Of a stretch of 64,000 nucleotides of DNA, positions 1-8,027 are shown piece after piece (the stretch's first letter is position 1; every line of letters starts with the position of its first letter). Made by a program: the position numbers and the translations under genes. Origin of the DNA: Bradyrhizobium sp. WD16 (lineage in GTDB: Bacteria; Pseudomonadota; Alphaproteobacteria; Rhizobiales; Xanthobacteraceae); NCBI RefSeq assembly GCF_024181725.1, contig NZ_CP028908.1:1736001-1800000 (forward strand), read 5' to 3'. The notes under the pieces were generated by a model. The model made no database searches and was not told the DNA's origin. It saw nothing but the letters and a program-made list of their open reading frames with translations.

Positions 1-478
1 CCACTGCCTTGCAGGCCTTGATGCAGTCGGCGCAGGAGTCGGCGCAGGCCCGGCACTCGGCATGATGGTCCTGGTGCTTGCGGCACTCGGCCTCGCAGTC
101 GCCGCAAACATCGATGCAGAACTTCGCCAGATCCTTGAGACGCGCAGCATCCTGCGCGGCGAAGCGCGCCAGCGCTGTGCAGATCGGCAGCATGGCCGAA
201 ACCGTACGGACGCAATTCTTCAGTGAGGTGTCCCCGGCGCCGAGCAGCGCGTAGCAGTGGTTGAGACACACTTCGCCCTTGTTGACGCAGGCCAGCGCAG
301 CGTCGACGAGCCCGCGGCGCGGCGCGGGAGCCGCCTGCGGCGCGCTGCCGTGATGGTCGTGGTTGCTGTCGCCCGCCGCGGCCTCCGTGCCCACCATCGC
401 GCCGGCCAGCGCCGCAGCCGCCCCCGCCAGCAGGCCGACGACTTGCCGCCGCGACGCATCTTCAGAAGAATATTCCAT
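1..478 (-). CDS. Tat-exported four-helix-bundle copper-storage protein (Csp1-like), 3' end outside window
   Basis: The frame runs from the ATG at 478 to the window edge without a stop, so at least 159 residues are present and the C-terminus is missing. The N-terminus carries a twin-arginine signal (SRRQVVGLLAG, residues 8-18) followed by a hydrophobic stretch and an His/Ala/Pro-rich linker. The mature part is helical and holds about 14 cysteines, many as CxxxC or CxxC (CVNKGEVC, CIDVCGDCEAEC, CADSCADC, CIKAC). This is the pattern of Csp1 and the DUF326 four-helix-bundle family, which bind many Cu(I) ions inside the bundle. Export by Tat fits Csp1 rather than cytosolic Csp3. The inferred role is copper storage or detoxification in the periplasm. 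The family assignment is by motif only. Confidence 0.8.
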   Translation of the reverse strand, partial: MEYSSEDASRRQVVGLLAGAAAALAGAMVGTEAAAGDSNHDHHGSAPQAAPAPRRGLVDAALACVNKGEVCLNHCYALLGAGDTSLKNCVRTVSAMLPICTALARFAAQDAARLKDLAKFCIDVCGDCEAECRKHQDHHAECRACADSCADCIKACKAV

Positions 479-574
479 GCCCTTCCCCCAGCGAAAGAAA
501 AACGCGCCGCAACAACACGGCGCGACAGTTGAAACCTAGGCGAAGCGTCGCATTGACTCAAGTCGCGCGCTCAG

Positions 575-970
575 ATGCGCCGGCTCGCCGCCTACGCCCT
601 GCCCGACGGCGCGCCCGTCCTCGAAGCCGTCATCGTTCCGAACGACTCGCTCGGCGAGCGGCGTTTTTTCATCTTCGCGACCGCCTTGCTCGTCGCGGCT
701 GCGGCTTTTGATCTTGTCCTGCTCGCCAGCGGCTGTTGGGTCGTCGCGCTGTTCGTCGCCGGCGACGCCATACATCCTGCTGCTCGGTGCCAACGTGCTG
801 TGCCGGCGCAACCTGCGACGCAGCGAGTGCGTCATGATCGTCGGCGGCACCGTCTTGGTCGCGCGCTTTGCGGGGCGGCGTCTCGTCGGCGAACTGCATC
901 TGTCGGTGTTCGGGCTCGCCCTCGAACGCGAGGACGACCCCGACTGGGGCTGCCAGCTGAAGCGGCGCGC
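575..970 (+). pseudogene. DUF2244-like two-helix membrane protein, frameshifted and 3'-truncated
   Basis: The first part, from ATG 575, reads VLEAVIVPNDSLGERRFF followed by a hydrophobic helix and the start of a second one (ALFVAGDA, near 767). The matching continuation (YILLLGANVLCRRN, then a soluble tail with DDPDWGCQLK) lies in the next frame, from about 768. One inserted base near 764-771 would explain the shift. The joined product resembles DUF2244 proteins: a short N-terminal strand, two membrane helices with a tight turn, then a beta-rich tail. The tail runs into the terminator of the gene on the other strand without its own stop, so the 3' end is also lost. The family call is tentative; the frame switch between two matching halves is what can be seen. 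Confidence 0.45.
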
Positions 971-1000
971 AAAAGGCGAAGGGCCGCGATTGCGGCCCTT
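971..1000 (-). terminator. Rho-independent terminator of the rhamnonate operon
   Basis: A perfect 9-bp stem AAGGGCCGC/GCGGCCCTT with a 4-nt loop lies at 979-1000. On the minus strand it is followed by TTCGCCTTTT. It sits 25 bp past the stop of the rhamnonate dehydratase gene. Confidence 0.75.
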
Positions 1001-1024
1001 CCGGAATCTCTCGTCAGCTCGGGA

Positions 1025-2212
1025 TTACGCCCTCGGATATGGCCGGTGCAACTCCATCTCCGGATTGAGGCGCACGCCGAAGCCCGGCCTGTCCAGCGCC
1101 GAGGCCTTCATGCGGCCATTGACCGGTATCGGTTCGTCGAGCAGCAGTGGCGTGAAGGCCGGCAGCACCTTGTCGGCGTGCGGCGCCGTCATGATGATTT
1201 CGGTGAACGGGCTGTTATGGCGCGTGATCACGAAATGATAGCTGTAGACGGACGAGCCGTGCGGCACCACCAGCGCGCCATGGGCATCGGCGAGCGCCGA
1301 GATCTTGATCAGCTCGGTGATGCCGCCGCACCAGTTGACGTCCGGCTGGATGATGTCGCAGCAGCCCATTTCGAGCAGCATGCGGAAGCCCCAGCGGGTC
1401 GCTTCGTGTTCGCCGGTCGTGACCAGCATGCCCTTCGGCACGTTGCGCTTGAGCTCGGCGTAGCCCCAGTAGTCGTCCGGCGGCAGGCACTCCTCGATCC
1501 ATTTCAAGCCGACTTCGTTCGCCTTGTGCGCGAGCCTTGTGGCGTAGTTGACGTCGAGGCTCATCCAGCAGTCGTACATCAGCCAGAAGTCGTCGCCGAC
1601 CTTGCTGCGCATGTCTTCCAGCTTGGCGATGTTCTTCTTCAGCCCCTCGTCGCCCTCCGCCGGACCGTGCAGCAGCGGCAGCTTGCCGCCGATGAAGCCG
1701 AGTTGTTTGGCGAGGTCCGGCCGCGTGCCGGTGGCGTAGAACATCAGTTCGTCGCGCACCGGACCGCCGAGCAGCGCGTGCACCGGTTCCTGCCGCACCT
1801 TGCCGAGCAGATCCCACAGCGCCAGATCGACCACCGAGATGGCGTTCAGCACGACGCCCTTGCGGCCGTAGTACAGCGTCGCATTGAACATCTGGTCCCA
1901 GATCTTTTCGATCTCGGTGATCTTGCGGCCAATCAGGAAGCGAGACAGATGGCGCTCGACGATGAAGGCGCCGATCTCCCCTGCCGTGGTCAGGGCGAAG
2001 CCGACCGTGCCGTCGGAAGCCTCGATCTCGACCAGCAACGTCCCCAGCACGTTGATGCCGAAGGACTGGCGGCTCTGGCGGTACTCTGGATAGCGGGCCA
2101 TCGGCGTCGCGATGTGGTCGTCGATCCAGTGATAGCCGCTCTGGTCGTGATAATCGGCGCCGCCGCCGCGCGTGGTGAAGGCGCGGACGTCACGGATGGT
2201 CGGAACGCTCAT
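1025..2212 (-). CDS. rhmD: L-rhamnonate dehydratase (enolase superfamily)
   Basis: This enzyme dehydrates L-rhamnonate to 2-keto-3-deoxy-L-rhamnonate in the cytoplasm. The 395-residue product shares long stretches with E. coli RhmD as remembered: [20 protein letters not shown] near the start, ESRQ-like [82 protein letters not shown] and [12 protein letters not shown]. These include the Asp/Glu metal ligands and the catalytic His of the rhamnonate dehydratase group. The ATG at 2212 is preferred over the upstream TTG at 2218 because AGGAG ends six bases before it. It is the last gene of a four-gene minus-strand operon and is followed by a terminator. Rhamnonate dehydratases also act on L-lyxonate and L-mannonate, so the true substrate could differ. 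Confidence 0.9.
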   Translation of the reverse strand: MSVPTIRDVRAFTTRGGGADYHDQSGYHWIDDHIATPMARYPEYRQSRQSFGINVLGTLLVEIEASDGTVGFALTTAGEIGAFIVERHLSRFLIGRKITEIEKIWDQMFNATLYYGRKGVVLNAISVVDLALWDLLGKVRQEPVHALLGGPVRDELMFYATGTRPDLAKQLGFIGGKLPLLHGPAEGDEGLKKNIAKLEDMRSKVGDDFWLMYDCWMSLDVNYATRLAHKANEVGLKWIEECLPPDDYWGYAELKRNVPKGMLVTTGEHEATRWGFRMLLEMGCCDIIQPDVNWCGGITELIKISALADAHGALVVPHGSSVYSYHFVITRHNSPFTEIIMTAPHADKVLPAFTPLLLDEPIPVNGRMKASALDRPGFGVRLNPEMELHRPYPRA

Positions 2213-2254
2213 GATCAACTCCTGATCGATTGTCTTCTTTTGTGGGGTCGCGCA

Positions 2255-3595
2255 TCAGCGCGACTTGCGGTCGAGGGCGACGCTGCCGGCGAGGCCGAGC
2301 AGGCCGAGGCCGAGGATCAGCACCGCACCGATCAGCGTCGTGCCGGCGAGCATGTAGAGACCCGCGGCCTTGGAGGCGAAGGCCGCCTCGGCCCAGGTCT
2401 TCAGATTGGGCGCGACGAAGCCGCCGAGCGCGCCGAGCGAATTGATCAGCGCGATGCCGCCGGCCGCGGCGGCGCCGCCGAGATAGCTGGTCGGAAAGGT
2501 CCAGAAGAGGGGCTGGACGGCGATGAAGCCGGCGGCGGCGACGCACAGCGCGACCAGCGACAGCACCGGCGAAGCGCTCGCCACCGAGGTCGCAATGCCG
2601 ATGCCGGCGATCGCCAGCGTCGCCGCGCCGATCAGCCGCCGCTCGCCGGTCAGGTCCGACAGCCGCGGAACGAACCAGGCGCAGGCGAGCGCGCAAACCC
2701 ACGGAATGGCGGCGACGAAGCCGACGGCGAGGCCGACGTTGCGGCCCATCAGGCCGGCGACCTGGGTCGGCAGATAGAACACCACGCCATAGACGCTCAT
2801 CTGGATCAGGAAGTAGATCAGCGACAGGTAGAGCACGCGGCCATTGCCGAGCGCCGCCAGGGCGCCGGCGGGGCCATGGGCGTGCTTGTGGCTTTCCTCG
2901 GCCGCGATCGCCGCGGTCAGCTCGCGCTTCTCGCTGTCCGACAGCCAGCGCGCATCGGTGGGGCGGTCGTCGAGATAGAAATAGGCCCAGACGCCGACGA
3001 TCGATGCCAACAGGCCCTCGACCACGAACATCCACTGCCAGCCCTTGAGGCCGGCGACGCCGTTGAATTCGAGCAGCAGGCCGGACAGCGGGCTGCCGAA
3101 GATGAAGGCCAGCGGCGCGCCGAAATAGAACAATCCCATGGCGCGGCCGCGCGCCTGCGACGGAAACCAGTAGGTGAGATAGAGGATCACGCCGGGGAAG
3201 AAGCCCGCCTCGGCGATGCCGAGCAGGACGCGCAGCACGTAGAACACCGTCTCGTCGTGCACGAACATCATCGCCGCCGAGACGATGCCCCAGGTCACCA
3301 TGATGCGCGCCATCCACAGCTTGGCGCCGACGCGATGCATGACGAGGTTCGAGGGGATCTCGAACACCGCGTAGCCGATGAAGAAGATCGAGGCGCCGAG
3401 CGCATAGGCGGCGTTGCTGACGCCGGTGTCGGCCTGGAACGCCCCCTTGGCGAAGCCGACATTGGCCCGGTCGAGGAAGGCCAGCACATACATCAGGAGA
3501 AGGAACGGCAGCAGCCGCGCCGTCACCTTGGCGATGAGCGCGGCATTCGCGGCGCGCGCTGGCGCCGCCGCGCCGGTCGAGACGATCGAAGTCAT
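2255..3595 (-). CDS. MFS transporter, anion:cation symporter (ACS) family, probable L-rhamnonate permease
   Basis: The product is 446 residues with about 12 hydrophobic helices. The ACS-type first loop (VLAFLDRANVGFAKGAF), the FEIPSNLVMHRVGAK motif between helices 2 and 3, and GIAEAGFFPGVILYLTYWFP are typical of the tartrate/glucarate/hexuronate branch of the major facilitator superfamily. A strong GGAGG sits just before the ATG at 3595. It lies between the SDR gene and rhmD in one operon. The inferred job is import of the sugar acid used by its neighbours, because the operon has no L-rhamnose dehydrogenase or lactonase and so seems to start from the acid. Substrate identity comes from context only. 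Confidence 0.85.
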   Translation of the reverse strand: MTSIVSTGAAAPARAANAALIAKVTARLLPFLLLMYVLAFLDRANVGFAKGAFQADTGVSNAAYALGASIFFIGYAVFEIPSNLVMHRVGAKLWMARIMVTWGIVSAAMMFVHDETVFYVLRVLLGIAEAGFFPGVILYLTYWFPSQARGRAMGLFYFGAPLAFIFGSPLSGLLLEFNGVAGLKGWQWMFVVEGLLASIVGVWAYFYLDDRPTDARWLSDSEKRELTAAIAAEESHKHAHGPAGALAALGNGRVLYLSLIYFLIQMSVYGVVFYLPTQVAGLMGRNVGLAVGFVAAIPWVCALACAWFVPRLSDLTGERRLIGAATLAIAGIGIATSVASASPVLSLVALCVAAAGFIAVQPLFWTFPTSYLGGAAAAGGIALINSLGALGGFVAPNLKTWAEAAFASKAAGLYMLAGTTLIGAVLILGLGLLGLAGSVALDRKSR

Positions 3596-3696
3596 GAATT
3601 CCTCCTTGATAGATACGTTTCCTCACGCGCCGCCTTCGACGCGCGAGGCGCGTCGGCGGTCTTGGTGTTGTCGTGCGGGCGTTGCCCGCAGCTGTT

Positions 3697-4449
3697 TCAG
3701 TAGGTGGCGCGACCGCCGGAGAGGTCGAACGTCGCGCCGGTCGAGAAGGCGCAGTCGTCCGACGACAGCCAGGCGATCAGCGCCGCCGCCTCCTCGACCT
3801 GGAGGAAGCGGTTCATCGGAATCCGCGACAGCATGTAGTCGATGTGCTCCTGCTTCATCTGATCGAAGATTTCGGTCTTGGCGGCCGCCGGGGTCACGCA
3901 GTTGACGAGGATGTTCGAGGTCGCCAGCTCTTTCGCCAGCGACTTGGTCAGCCCGATCAGCCCCGCCTTCGACGACGAATAGTGCGAGGCGTTGGGATTG
4001 CCTTCCTTGCCGGCGATCGAGGCGATGTTGACGATGCGGCCCCAGCCGGTCTTGAGCATTTCCGGCACCACGGCGCGGCAGGTGAGATAGGGCGCGATCA
4101 GGTTGACCTCGACCACCCGCCGCCACACCGCCGGCTCGAGCTGCCACAACGGGCCGTTGCCGCCGGTGATGCCGGCGTTGTTGACGAGGATGTCGAGCTT
4201 GCCGTGGGCGGCGACGGTGGCGCGCGTCGCCTCGCCCACCGCCGCCTCGTCGACGAGGTCGAGGGCGTGAACGGAGACGGCGCCGTGCTCCGCGAGGCGC
4301 GCCCTCGCCTCGTTCAGCCGCTCGCCGTCGACGTCCCACAGCGCCACCCTGGCGCCGGAGGCGAGCATGCGCTGGGCGGCGGCATAGCCGATGCCGCGGG
4401 CGCCGCCGGTGATGACGGCGACGCGGCCGTTGAGATCGATCTGGTTCAT
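3697..4449 (-). CDS. SDR dehydrogenase, probable 2-keto-3-deoxy-L-rhamnonate 4-dehydrogenase (LRA5-like)
   Basis: A classical short-chain dehydrogenase of 250 residues. It has the NAD-binding TGGARGIG at 14-21, NNAG at 90-93, and the catalytic Ser144, Tyr157 and Lys161 (SHYSSSK). In the alternative L-rhamnose pathway described in Sphingomonas, an SDR (LRA5) oxidises 2-keto-3-deoxy-L-rhamnonate at C4 before a FAH-family hydrolase cleaves it. Both genes sit side by side here with a rhamnonate dehydratase. The start MNQIDLNG at 4449 is chosen because the longer frame extends back through the FAH stop codon and lacks homology-like sequence. The gene starts 7 nt after that stop, so translation is probably coupled. 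A fuconate pathway role is possible but less likely given the dehydratase. Confidence 0.82.
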   Translation of the reverse strand: MNQIDLNGRVAVITGGARGIGYAAAQRMLASGARVALWDVDGERLNEARARLAEHGAVSVHALDLVDEAAVGEATRATVAAHGKLDILVNNAGITGGNGPLWQLEPAVWRRVVEVNLIAPYLTCRAVVPEMLKTGWGRIVNIASIAGKEGNPNASHYSSSKAGLIGLTKSLAKELATSNILVNCVTPAAAKTEIFDQMKQEHIDYMLSRIPMNRFLQVEEAAALIAWLSSDDCAFSTGATFDLSGGRATY

Positions 4450-4456
4450 GGTCAGC

Positions 4457-5305
4457 TCACTTGCGGGCGGGAATGGTGGTCTGGCGCTGTTCGCCGAGAC
4501 CGTCGATGGCAAGGCGCATCACCTGGCCGGCCCTGAGATAGACCGGCGGCTTCTGGCCGAGGCCGACGCCGGGGGGCGTGCCGGTGGAGATGATGTCGCC
4601 GGGCTGAAGGCTCATGAAGCGGCTGATGTAGGCGACGAGGTGCGCGACGCCGAAGATCATCGTGCTGGTCGAGCCCATCTGATAGCGGCGGCCGTCGACA
4701 TCGAGCCACATCGCAAGCTTCTGCGGATCGGCGATCTCGTCGGTGGTCACCAGCCAGGGGCCGATCGGGCCGAAGGTGTCGCAGCCTTTGCCCTTGTCCC
4801 AGGTGCCGCCGCGCTCGAGCTGGAAGGCGCGCTCGGAGACGTCGTTGACGACGCAGTAGCCGGCGACATGAGACAGCGCGTCCTGATCGCTGACGTATTT
4901 CGCCGGCCTGCCGATGACGACGCCGAGTTCGACTTCCCAGTCGGTCTTCTCGGCGCCCAGCGGGATCTCGACGTCGTCGTTCGGGCCGCAGATCGCACTG
5001 GTGGCCTTCATGAACAGCACGGGCTCGGTCGGGATCGCCATGCCGGATTCGGCGGCGTGGTCGGAGTAGTTGAGGCCGACGCAGACGAACTTGCCGACAG
5101 AGCCGACGCAGGCCCCCAGCCGCGGCCCGCCGTCGACACGCGGCAGCGAGGCGGGGTCGATCGCCCGCAGCTTCGCCAGATTTTCCGGGAGCAGCGTCTC
5201 GCCGGCGATGTCCGCCACGACGCCGGACAGGTCGCGCAAGGCGCCGCCGGCATCGATCAGGCCGGGCTTCTCGCGGCCGGCTTCGCCATAGCGCAGCAAT
5301 TTCAT
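4457..5305 (-). CDS. FAH-family 2,4-diketo-3-deoxy-L-rhamnonate hydrolase (LRA6-like)
   Basis: The 282-residue product has an N-terminal domain starting MKLLRYGEAGREKPG and a FAH catalytic domain with VCVGLNYSDHAAESG, the acidic metal site in TDWEVELGVVIGRPAKYV, YCVVNDVSERAFQ, GKGCDTFGPIGPWLVT and the closing MSLQPGDIISTGTPPGVG. Members of this subgroup hydrolyse 2,4-diketo-3-deoxy sugar acids; with L-rhamnonate-derived substrate the products are pyruvate and L-lactate. It is the first gene of the operon. AAGGGAGG lies 7 nt before ATG 5305; a longer frame from 5404 would cover the promoter and is rejected. Regulation is probably by the divergent LysR gene. Confidence 0.85.
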   Translation of the reverse strand: MKLLRYGEAGREKPGLIDAGGALRDLSGVVADIAGETLLPENLAKLRAIDPASLPRVDGGPRLGACVGSVGKFVCVGLNYSDHAAESGMAIPTEPVLFMKATSAICGPNDDVEIPLGAEKTDWEVELGVVIGRPAKYVSDQDALSHVAGYCVVNDVSERAFQLERGGTWDKGKGCDTFGPIGPWLVTTDEIADPQKLAMWLDVDGRRYQMGSTSTMIFGVAHLVAYISRFMSLQPGDIISTGTPPGVGLGQKPPVYLRAGQVMRLAIDGLGEQRQTTIPARK

Positions 5306-5421
5306 CGTGTGTCCTCCCTTACGTCTTCGCGTGGCGGACGCGCGTCTCGTCGTCGCGAGACCGGCGGCGCCGCAGTCTTGGAACCTGACTAGAAGAAACG
5401 GCAATTACCGGATAATGAAAG
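5306..5421. promoter_or_regulatory. Divergent control region between rhamnonate operon and LysR regulator
   Basis: This 116-bp gap must hold both promoters. Two dyads stand out: GTCTCG-N6-CGAGAC at 5344-5361 and ATTACCGGATAAT at 5404-5416, directly before the lysR start. LysR regulators usually bind such T-N11-A-like dyads between themselves and their target, so these are candidate operators. No clean -35/-10 pair was assigned. Confidence 0.5.
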
Positions 5422-6396
5422 ATGGTGCTCAGCCAATTCCAAAAGGTGATCGCCTTGAAACCGCTGCCGCCGACCGCGCTGCTCGCCCGGATGCGCTTCA
5501 CCCATCTGCGGCTGCTCGACGTGCTGGGGCGGACCGGCAACATGCACCGCGCCGCCGAGGAGATGCATGTCACCCAGCCGGCGGCGACCAAGATCCTGCA
5601 CCAGCTCGAGGACATCCTCGGCGTCGCGCTGTTCGCGCGCACCTCGCGCGGCATGGCGCCGACCGAGATCGGCCTCGCCGTGGTCGGCTATGCACGGCGA
5701 ACCTTGAGCGACGGCGAGCGCTTCGCCGTCGGCCTCGACAATCTCAAGCGCGGCGGCTACGGCGCGCTGTCGGTCGGCGCCATCATGGCGACGGCGTCGG
5801 ACCTCCTGCCGAGGGCGATCGCCGAGCTCAAGCGCCGGCGGCCGCTGATGACCATCCACCTGCTCGCGGCGACCAGCGACATGCTGATGACGGCGCTGGA
5901 GCGGCGCGAGCTGGAGCTGGTGATCGGCCGGCCCACCGATGGGCGTCATGCCGCCGAATTCGCCTTCGAGCCGCTGTCGAGGGAGGAGCTCTGGCTGTTC
6001 GCCGCCGACACCCATCCGTTCGCCGGGCGGCGCAGGCGCCTCGCCATCGGCGACCTCGCCGGCGCGGCCTGGGTGCGCCAGCCGCCGCCGAGCCCGATGC
6101 GAAATCTCCTCGATGCCATGTTCGTCAAGGCCGGCATCGGCATCCCCGACAATGTCGTCGAGACCACCTCGGTGTTCGCGACGCTTCAACTGGTGCGCCA
6201 CGCCGGCATGATCGCGGTGCTGCCGAAATCCATCGTCGCCGAGGAAGTGCGACGCGGCGGCCTGACCCGCCTGCCGCTGGAGATGGCGGCCGAGCTCGAC
6301 AGCTACGGCATCGTCACGCCCGTTGGCGGCAGCCTCAGCGATAACGCCAAGGAGTTCGTGGGGATCGTCAGGGGGCTGGTGAGGGCGCGGGGGTGA
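5422..6396 (+). CDS. LysR-family regulator, probable activator of the rhamnonate operon
   Basis: A 324-residue LysR protein. The winged helix-turn-helix is MRFTHLRLLDVLGRTGNMHRAAEEMHVTQPAATKILHQLEDILGVALF at roughly 24-71, then a linker helix and a periplasmic-binding-like effector domain (VGAIMATASDLLPRAIAEL onward). It resembles the GbpR/galactose-binding-regulator branch, whose members sense sugars and sugar acids. It is divergent from the rhamnonate operon with a 116-bp gap, so it most likely controls that operon. Its stop lies only 14 bp from the stop of eda on the other strand. A second, partial copy of its C-terminal coding region is found at 15,815-15,957. Confidence 0.85.
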   Translation: MVLSQFQKVIALKPLPPTALLARMRFTHLRLLDVLGRTGNMHRAAEEMHVTQPAATKILHQLEDILGVALFARTSRGMAPTEIGLAVVGYARRTLSDGERFAVGLDNLKRGGYGALSVGAIMATASDLLPRAIAELKRRRPLMTIHLLAATSDMLMTALERRELELVIGRPTDGRHAAEFAFEPLSREELWLFAADTHPFAGRRRRLAIGDLAGAAWVRQPPPSPMRNLLDAMFVKAGIGIPDNVVETTSVFATLQLVRHAGMIAVLPKSIVAEEVRRGGLTRLPLEMAAELDSYGIVTPVGGSLSDNAKEFVGIVRGLVRARG

Positions 6397-6410
6397 GGTG
6401 GAGTCGCGAG

Positions 6411-7070
6411 CTATCGCATGAGCGTTGCGGCAGCGCGGGCAAGCGCCTCGATTTCGTCCCATGCGCCGGCGAGGACGGCGCGGCGCGGCGCAATCCAGGA
6501 GCCGCCGACAGCGACGACATTGGGCTCTGCGAGCCACGCGCGCGCATCCCGTTCGCTGATGCCTCCCGTCGGACAGAAGCGCACCTGCGGAAATGGCCCG
6601 GCCAGCGCACGAATTGCAGAAATCCCCCCGGCAGGAACTGCGGGGAAAAATTTCACGATCCCGAAGCCGCGCGTGACGCACGCCATCAGCTCGGACGCCG
6701 TCTGCACGCCGGGGATGAAGGGGAGTTCGAGCGCGCGCGCCGCGTCGAGCAATTCGGACGTGGCGCCGGGACTGAGCGCAAAGGCCGCTCCCGCGTCGAT
6801 CGATCGCTCGAGGTCTTGCGGCGTCAACACGGTGCCGATGCCGACGATCGCCTCGGGGACCTCGGCGCGGATCGCTCTGGCGGCGTCGAGGCCGGCGGCC
6901 GTTCGCAAGGTGATCTCGATCGCGCGAAGGCCGCCGCGGGACAATGCGCGGGCCAGCGGAACGGCATGCGCCGCATCTTCGATCGTCACGACCGGCACGA
7001 CCGGAGCGAGCGCGAACAGGGATTGAAGGCTGGCGCAGCGGCGTGCCGCCTGGTCGGCGTCGGGGATCAT
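6411..7070 (-). CDS. eda: 2-dehydro-3-deoxy-6-phosphogluconate aldolase
   Basis: A class I aldolase of 219 residues that splits KDPG into pyruvate and glyceraldehyde-3-phosphate. Visible landmarks are PVVPVVTIEDAAHA, the catalytic glutamate in AIEITLRT (Glu52), GIGTVLTPQDLERSIDAGAAFALSPG, and the Schiff-base lysine in GIVKFFPA (Lys140), followed by the phosphate loop CPTGGISERDA. It is the last gene of the nine-gene sugar-acid operon. Its ATG overlaps the kdgK stop (ATGA at 7067-7070), so it should be translated by coupling. It would finish the route from altronate through KDG and KDPG to central metabolism. Confidence 0.93.
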   Translation of the reverse strand: MIPDADQAARRCASLQSLFALAPVVPVVTIEDAAHAVPLARALSRGGLRAIEITLRTAAGLDAARAIRAEVPEAIVGIGTVLTPQDLERSIDAGAAFALSPGATSELLDAARALELPFIPGVQTASELMACVTRGFGIVKFFPAVPAGGISAIRALAGPFPQVRFCPTGGISERDARAWLAEPNVVAVGGSWIAPRRAVLAGAWDEIEALARAAATLMR

Positions 7071-7996
7071 GGGCAGGGGACCTTCCTTTGCAGCTCGGTC
7101 GGCATCGCCTCGCGCGGGATGATCGCGCCGGGATGGCTGATCACCACGCCGGCCAGCCGATGTCCGGCGCGCGCCGCCTCTGGGGGAGCGGCACCGGCAA
7201 TTCGCGCGGCGAGATACGCGGCGTTGAACGAATCGCCGGCTGCCGTTGTGTCGACCGGGTCAATGCGCCGGTCCGGCGCAACCTCCGTCCGGTCGGTCCC
7301 GGCGAACACGATGCAGCCGCGCGCGCCCTGTTTGACGACGATCTCCTGCACGCCGGCGCGATGCAGGCGCGCCGCGCAGGCATCCGCGTCGGCATCGCCG
7401 AACAAGGCCTGTTCGTCTTCCAGCGTCGGCAGGGCGAGATCGACATAGGGCAGAATTTGCCCGAAGGCCCGACGCGCGCTGTCCGCATCCGGCCAGCCGC
7501 GCGGGCGGAAGTTGCCGTCGAAGGCGATGCGCCCGCCCCGGCGGCGCGTCGCCGCGAGCAGTTCGGCGAGCCGTGCGCGGCCGTTGTCGCCATAGAGCGA
7601 CAGGCTGATGCCCGAGAAACAGAGCCAGTCGAATTTCGACAGGCGCTCCAGCGTCGCCTCGTCCGCACGATCGAAGAACTCCCGCGCCGGCGCGCGATCG
7701 CGCCAATAGAGGAAGCTGCGTTCGCCGCGAGCGTCGCGCTCGATCATGTAAAGGCCGGGCATGCGGCCGGAAAGGCACATGACCTCGTCCGTCCGAACGC
7801 CTTCGGCTCGCCATGCGGCGATCATGGAATCGCTCAACGGATCGTTGCCGAGCGCGGTGACATAGGAGACGTCGACGCCGAGCCGCGCCATGTAGAGCGC
7901 GGTATTGAGCGTATCGCCGCCGAAGGCGCGCGCGAACCGGCCGCCCCCGACCTCGGCGAGTTCGACCATGCATTCACCGATCAAGGCGAGTCTCAT
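7067..7996 (-). CDS. kdgK: 2-keto-3-deoxygluconate kinase (PfkB family)
   Basis: It phosphorylates 2-keto-3-deoxygluconate to KDPG with ATP. The 309-residue product has the PfkB fold: N-terminal LALIGECMVEL, the glycine-rich FGGDTLNTALYMARLG at about 25-40, and the C-terminal anion hole/catalytic signature DTTAAGDSFNAAYL, with the catalytic Asp at about 255. The start at 7996 follows GAGAGGGG, 5 nt away; a longer frame from 8395 only runs into the uxaA gene. It is sandwiched between uxaA and eda, which fixes its place in the pathway. Confidence 0.92.
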   Translation of the reverse strand: MRLALIGECMVELAEVGGGRFARAFGGDTLNTALYMARLGVDVSYVTALGNDPLSDSMIAAWRAEGVRTDEVMCLSGRMPGLYMIERDARGERSFLYWRDRAPAREFFDRADEATLERLSKFDWLCFSGISLSLYGDNGRARLAELLAATRRRGGRIAFDGNFRPRGWPDADSARRAFGQILPYVDLALPTLEDEQALFGDADADACAARLHRAGVQEIVVKQGARGCIVFAGTDRTEVAPDRRIDPVDTTAAGDSFNAAYLAARIAGAAPPEAARAGHRLAGVVISHPGAIIPREAMPTELQRKVPCP

Positions 7997-8027
7997 CCGG
8001 CCCCTCTCCGACCACACGCGCCGGCCG

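Noticed and set aside
575-3703. 1,042-codon plus-strand open frame
   Set aside because: It runs antisense through rhmD and the MFS gene and reads as Arg/Ala/Asp/His-rich low-complexity sequence, a mirror effect of GC-rich codon use.
4450-4512. N-terminal extension of the rhamnonate-operon SDR
   Set aside because: These 21 codons lie over the end of the FAH gene; the family's usual start is at MNQIDLNG.
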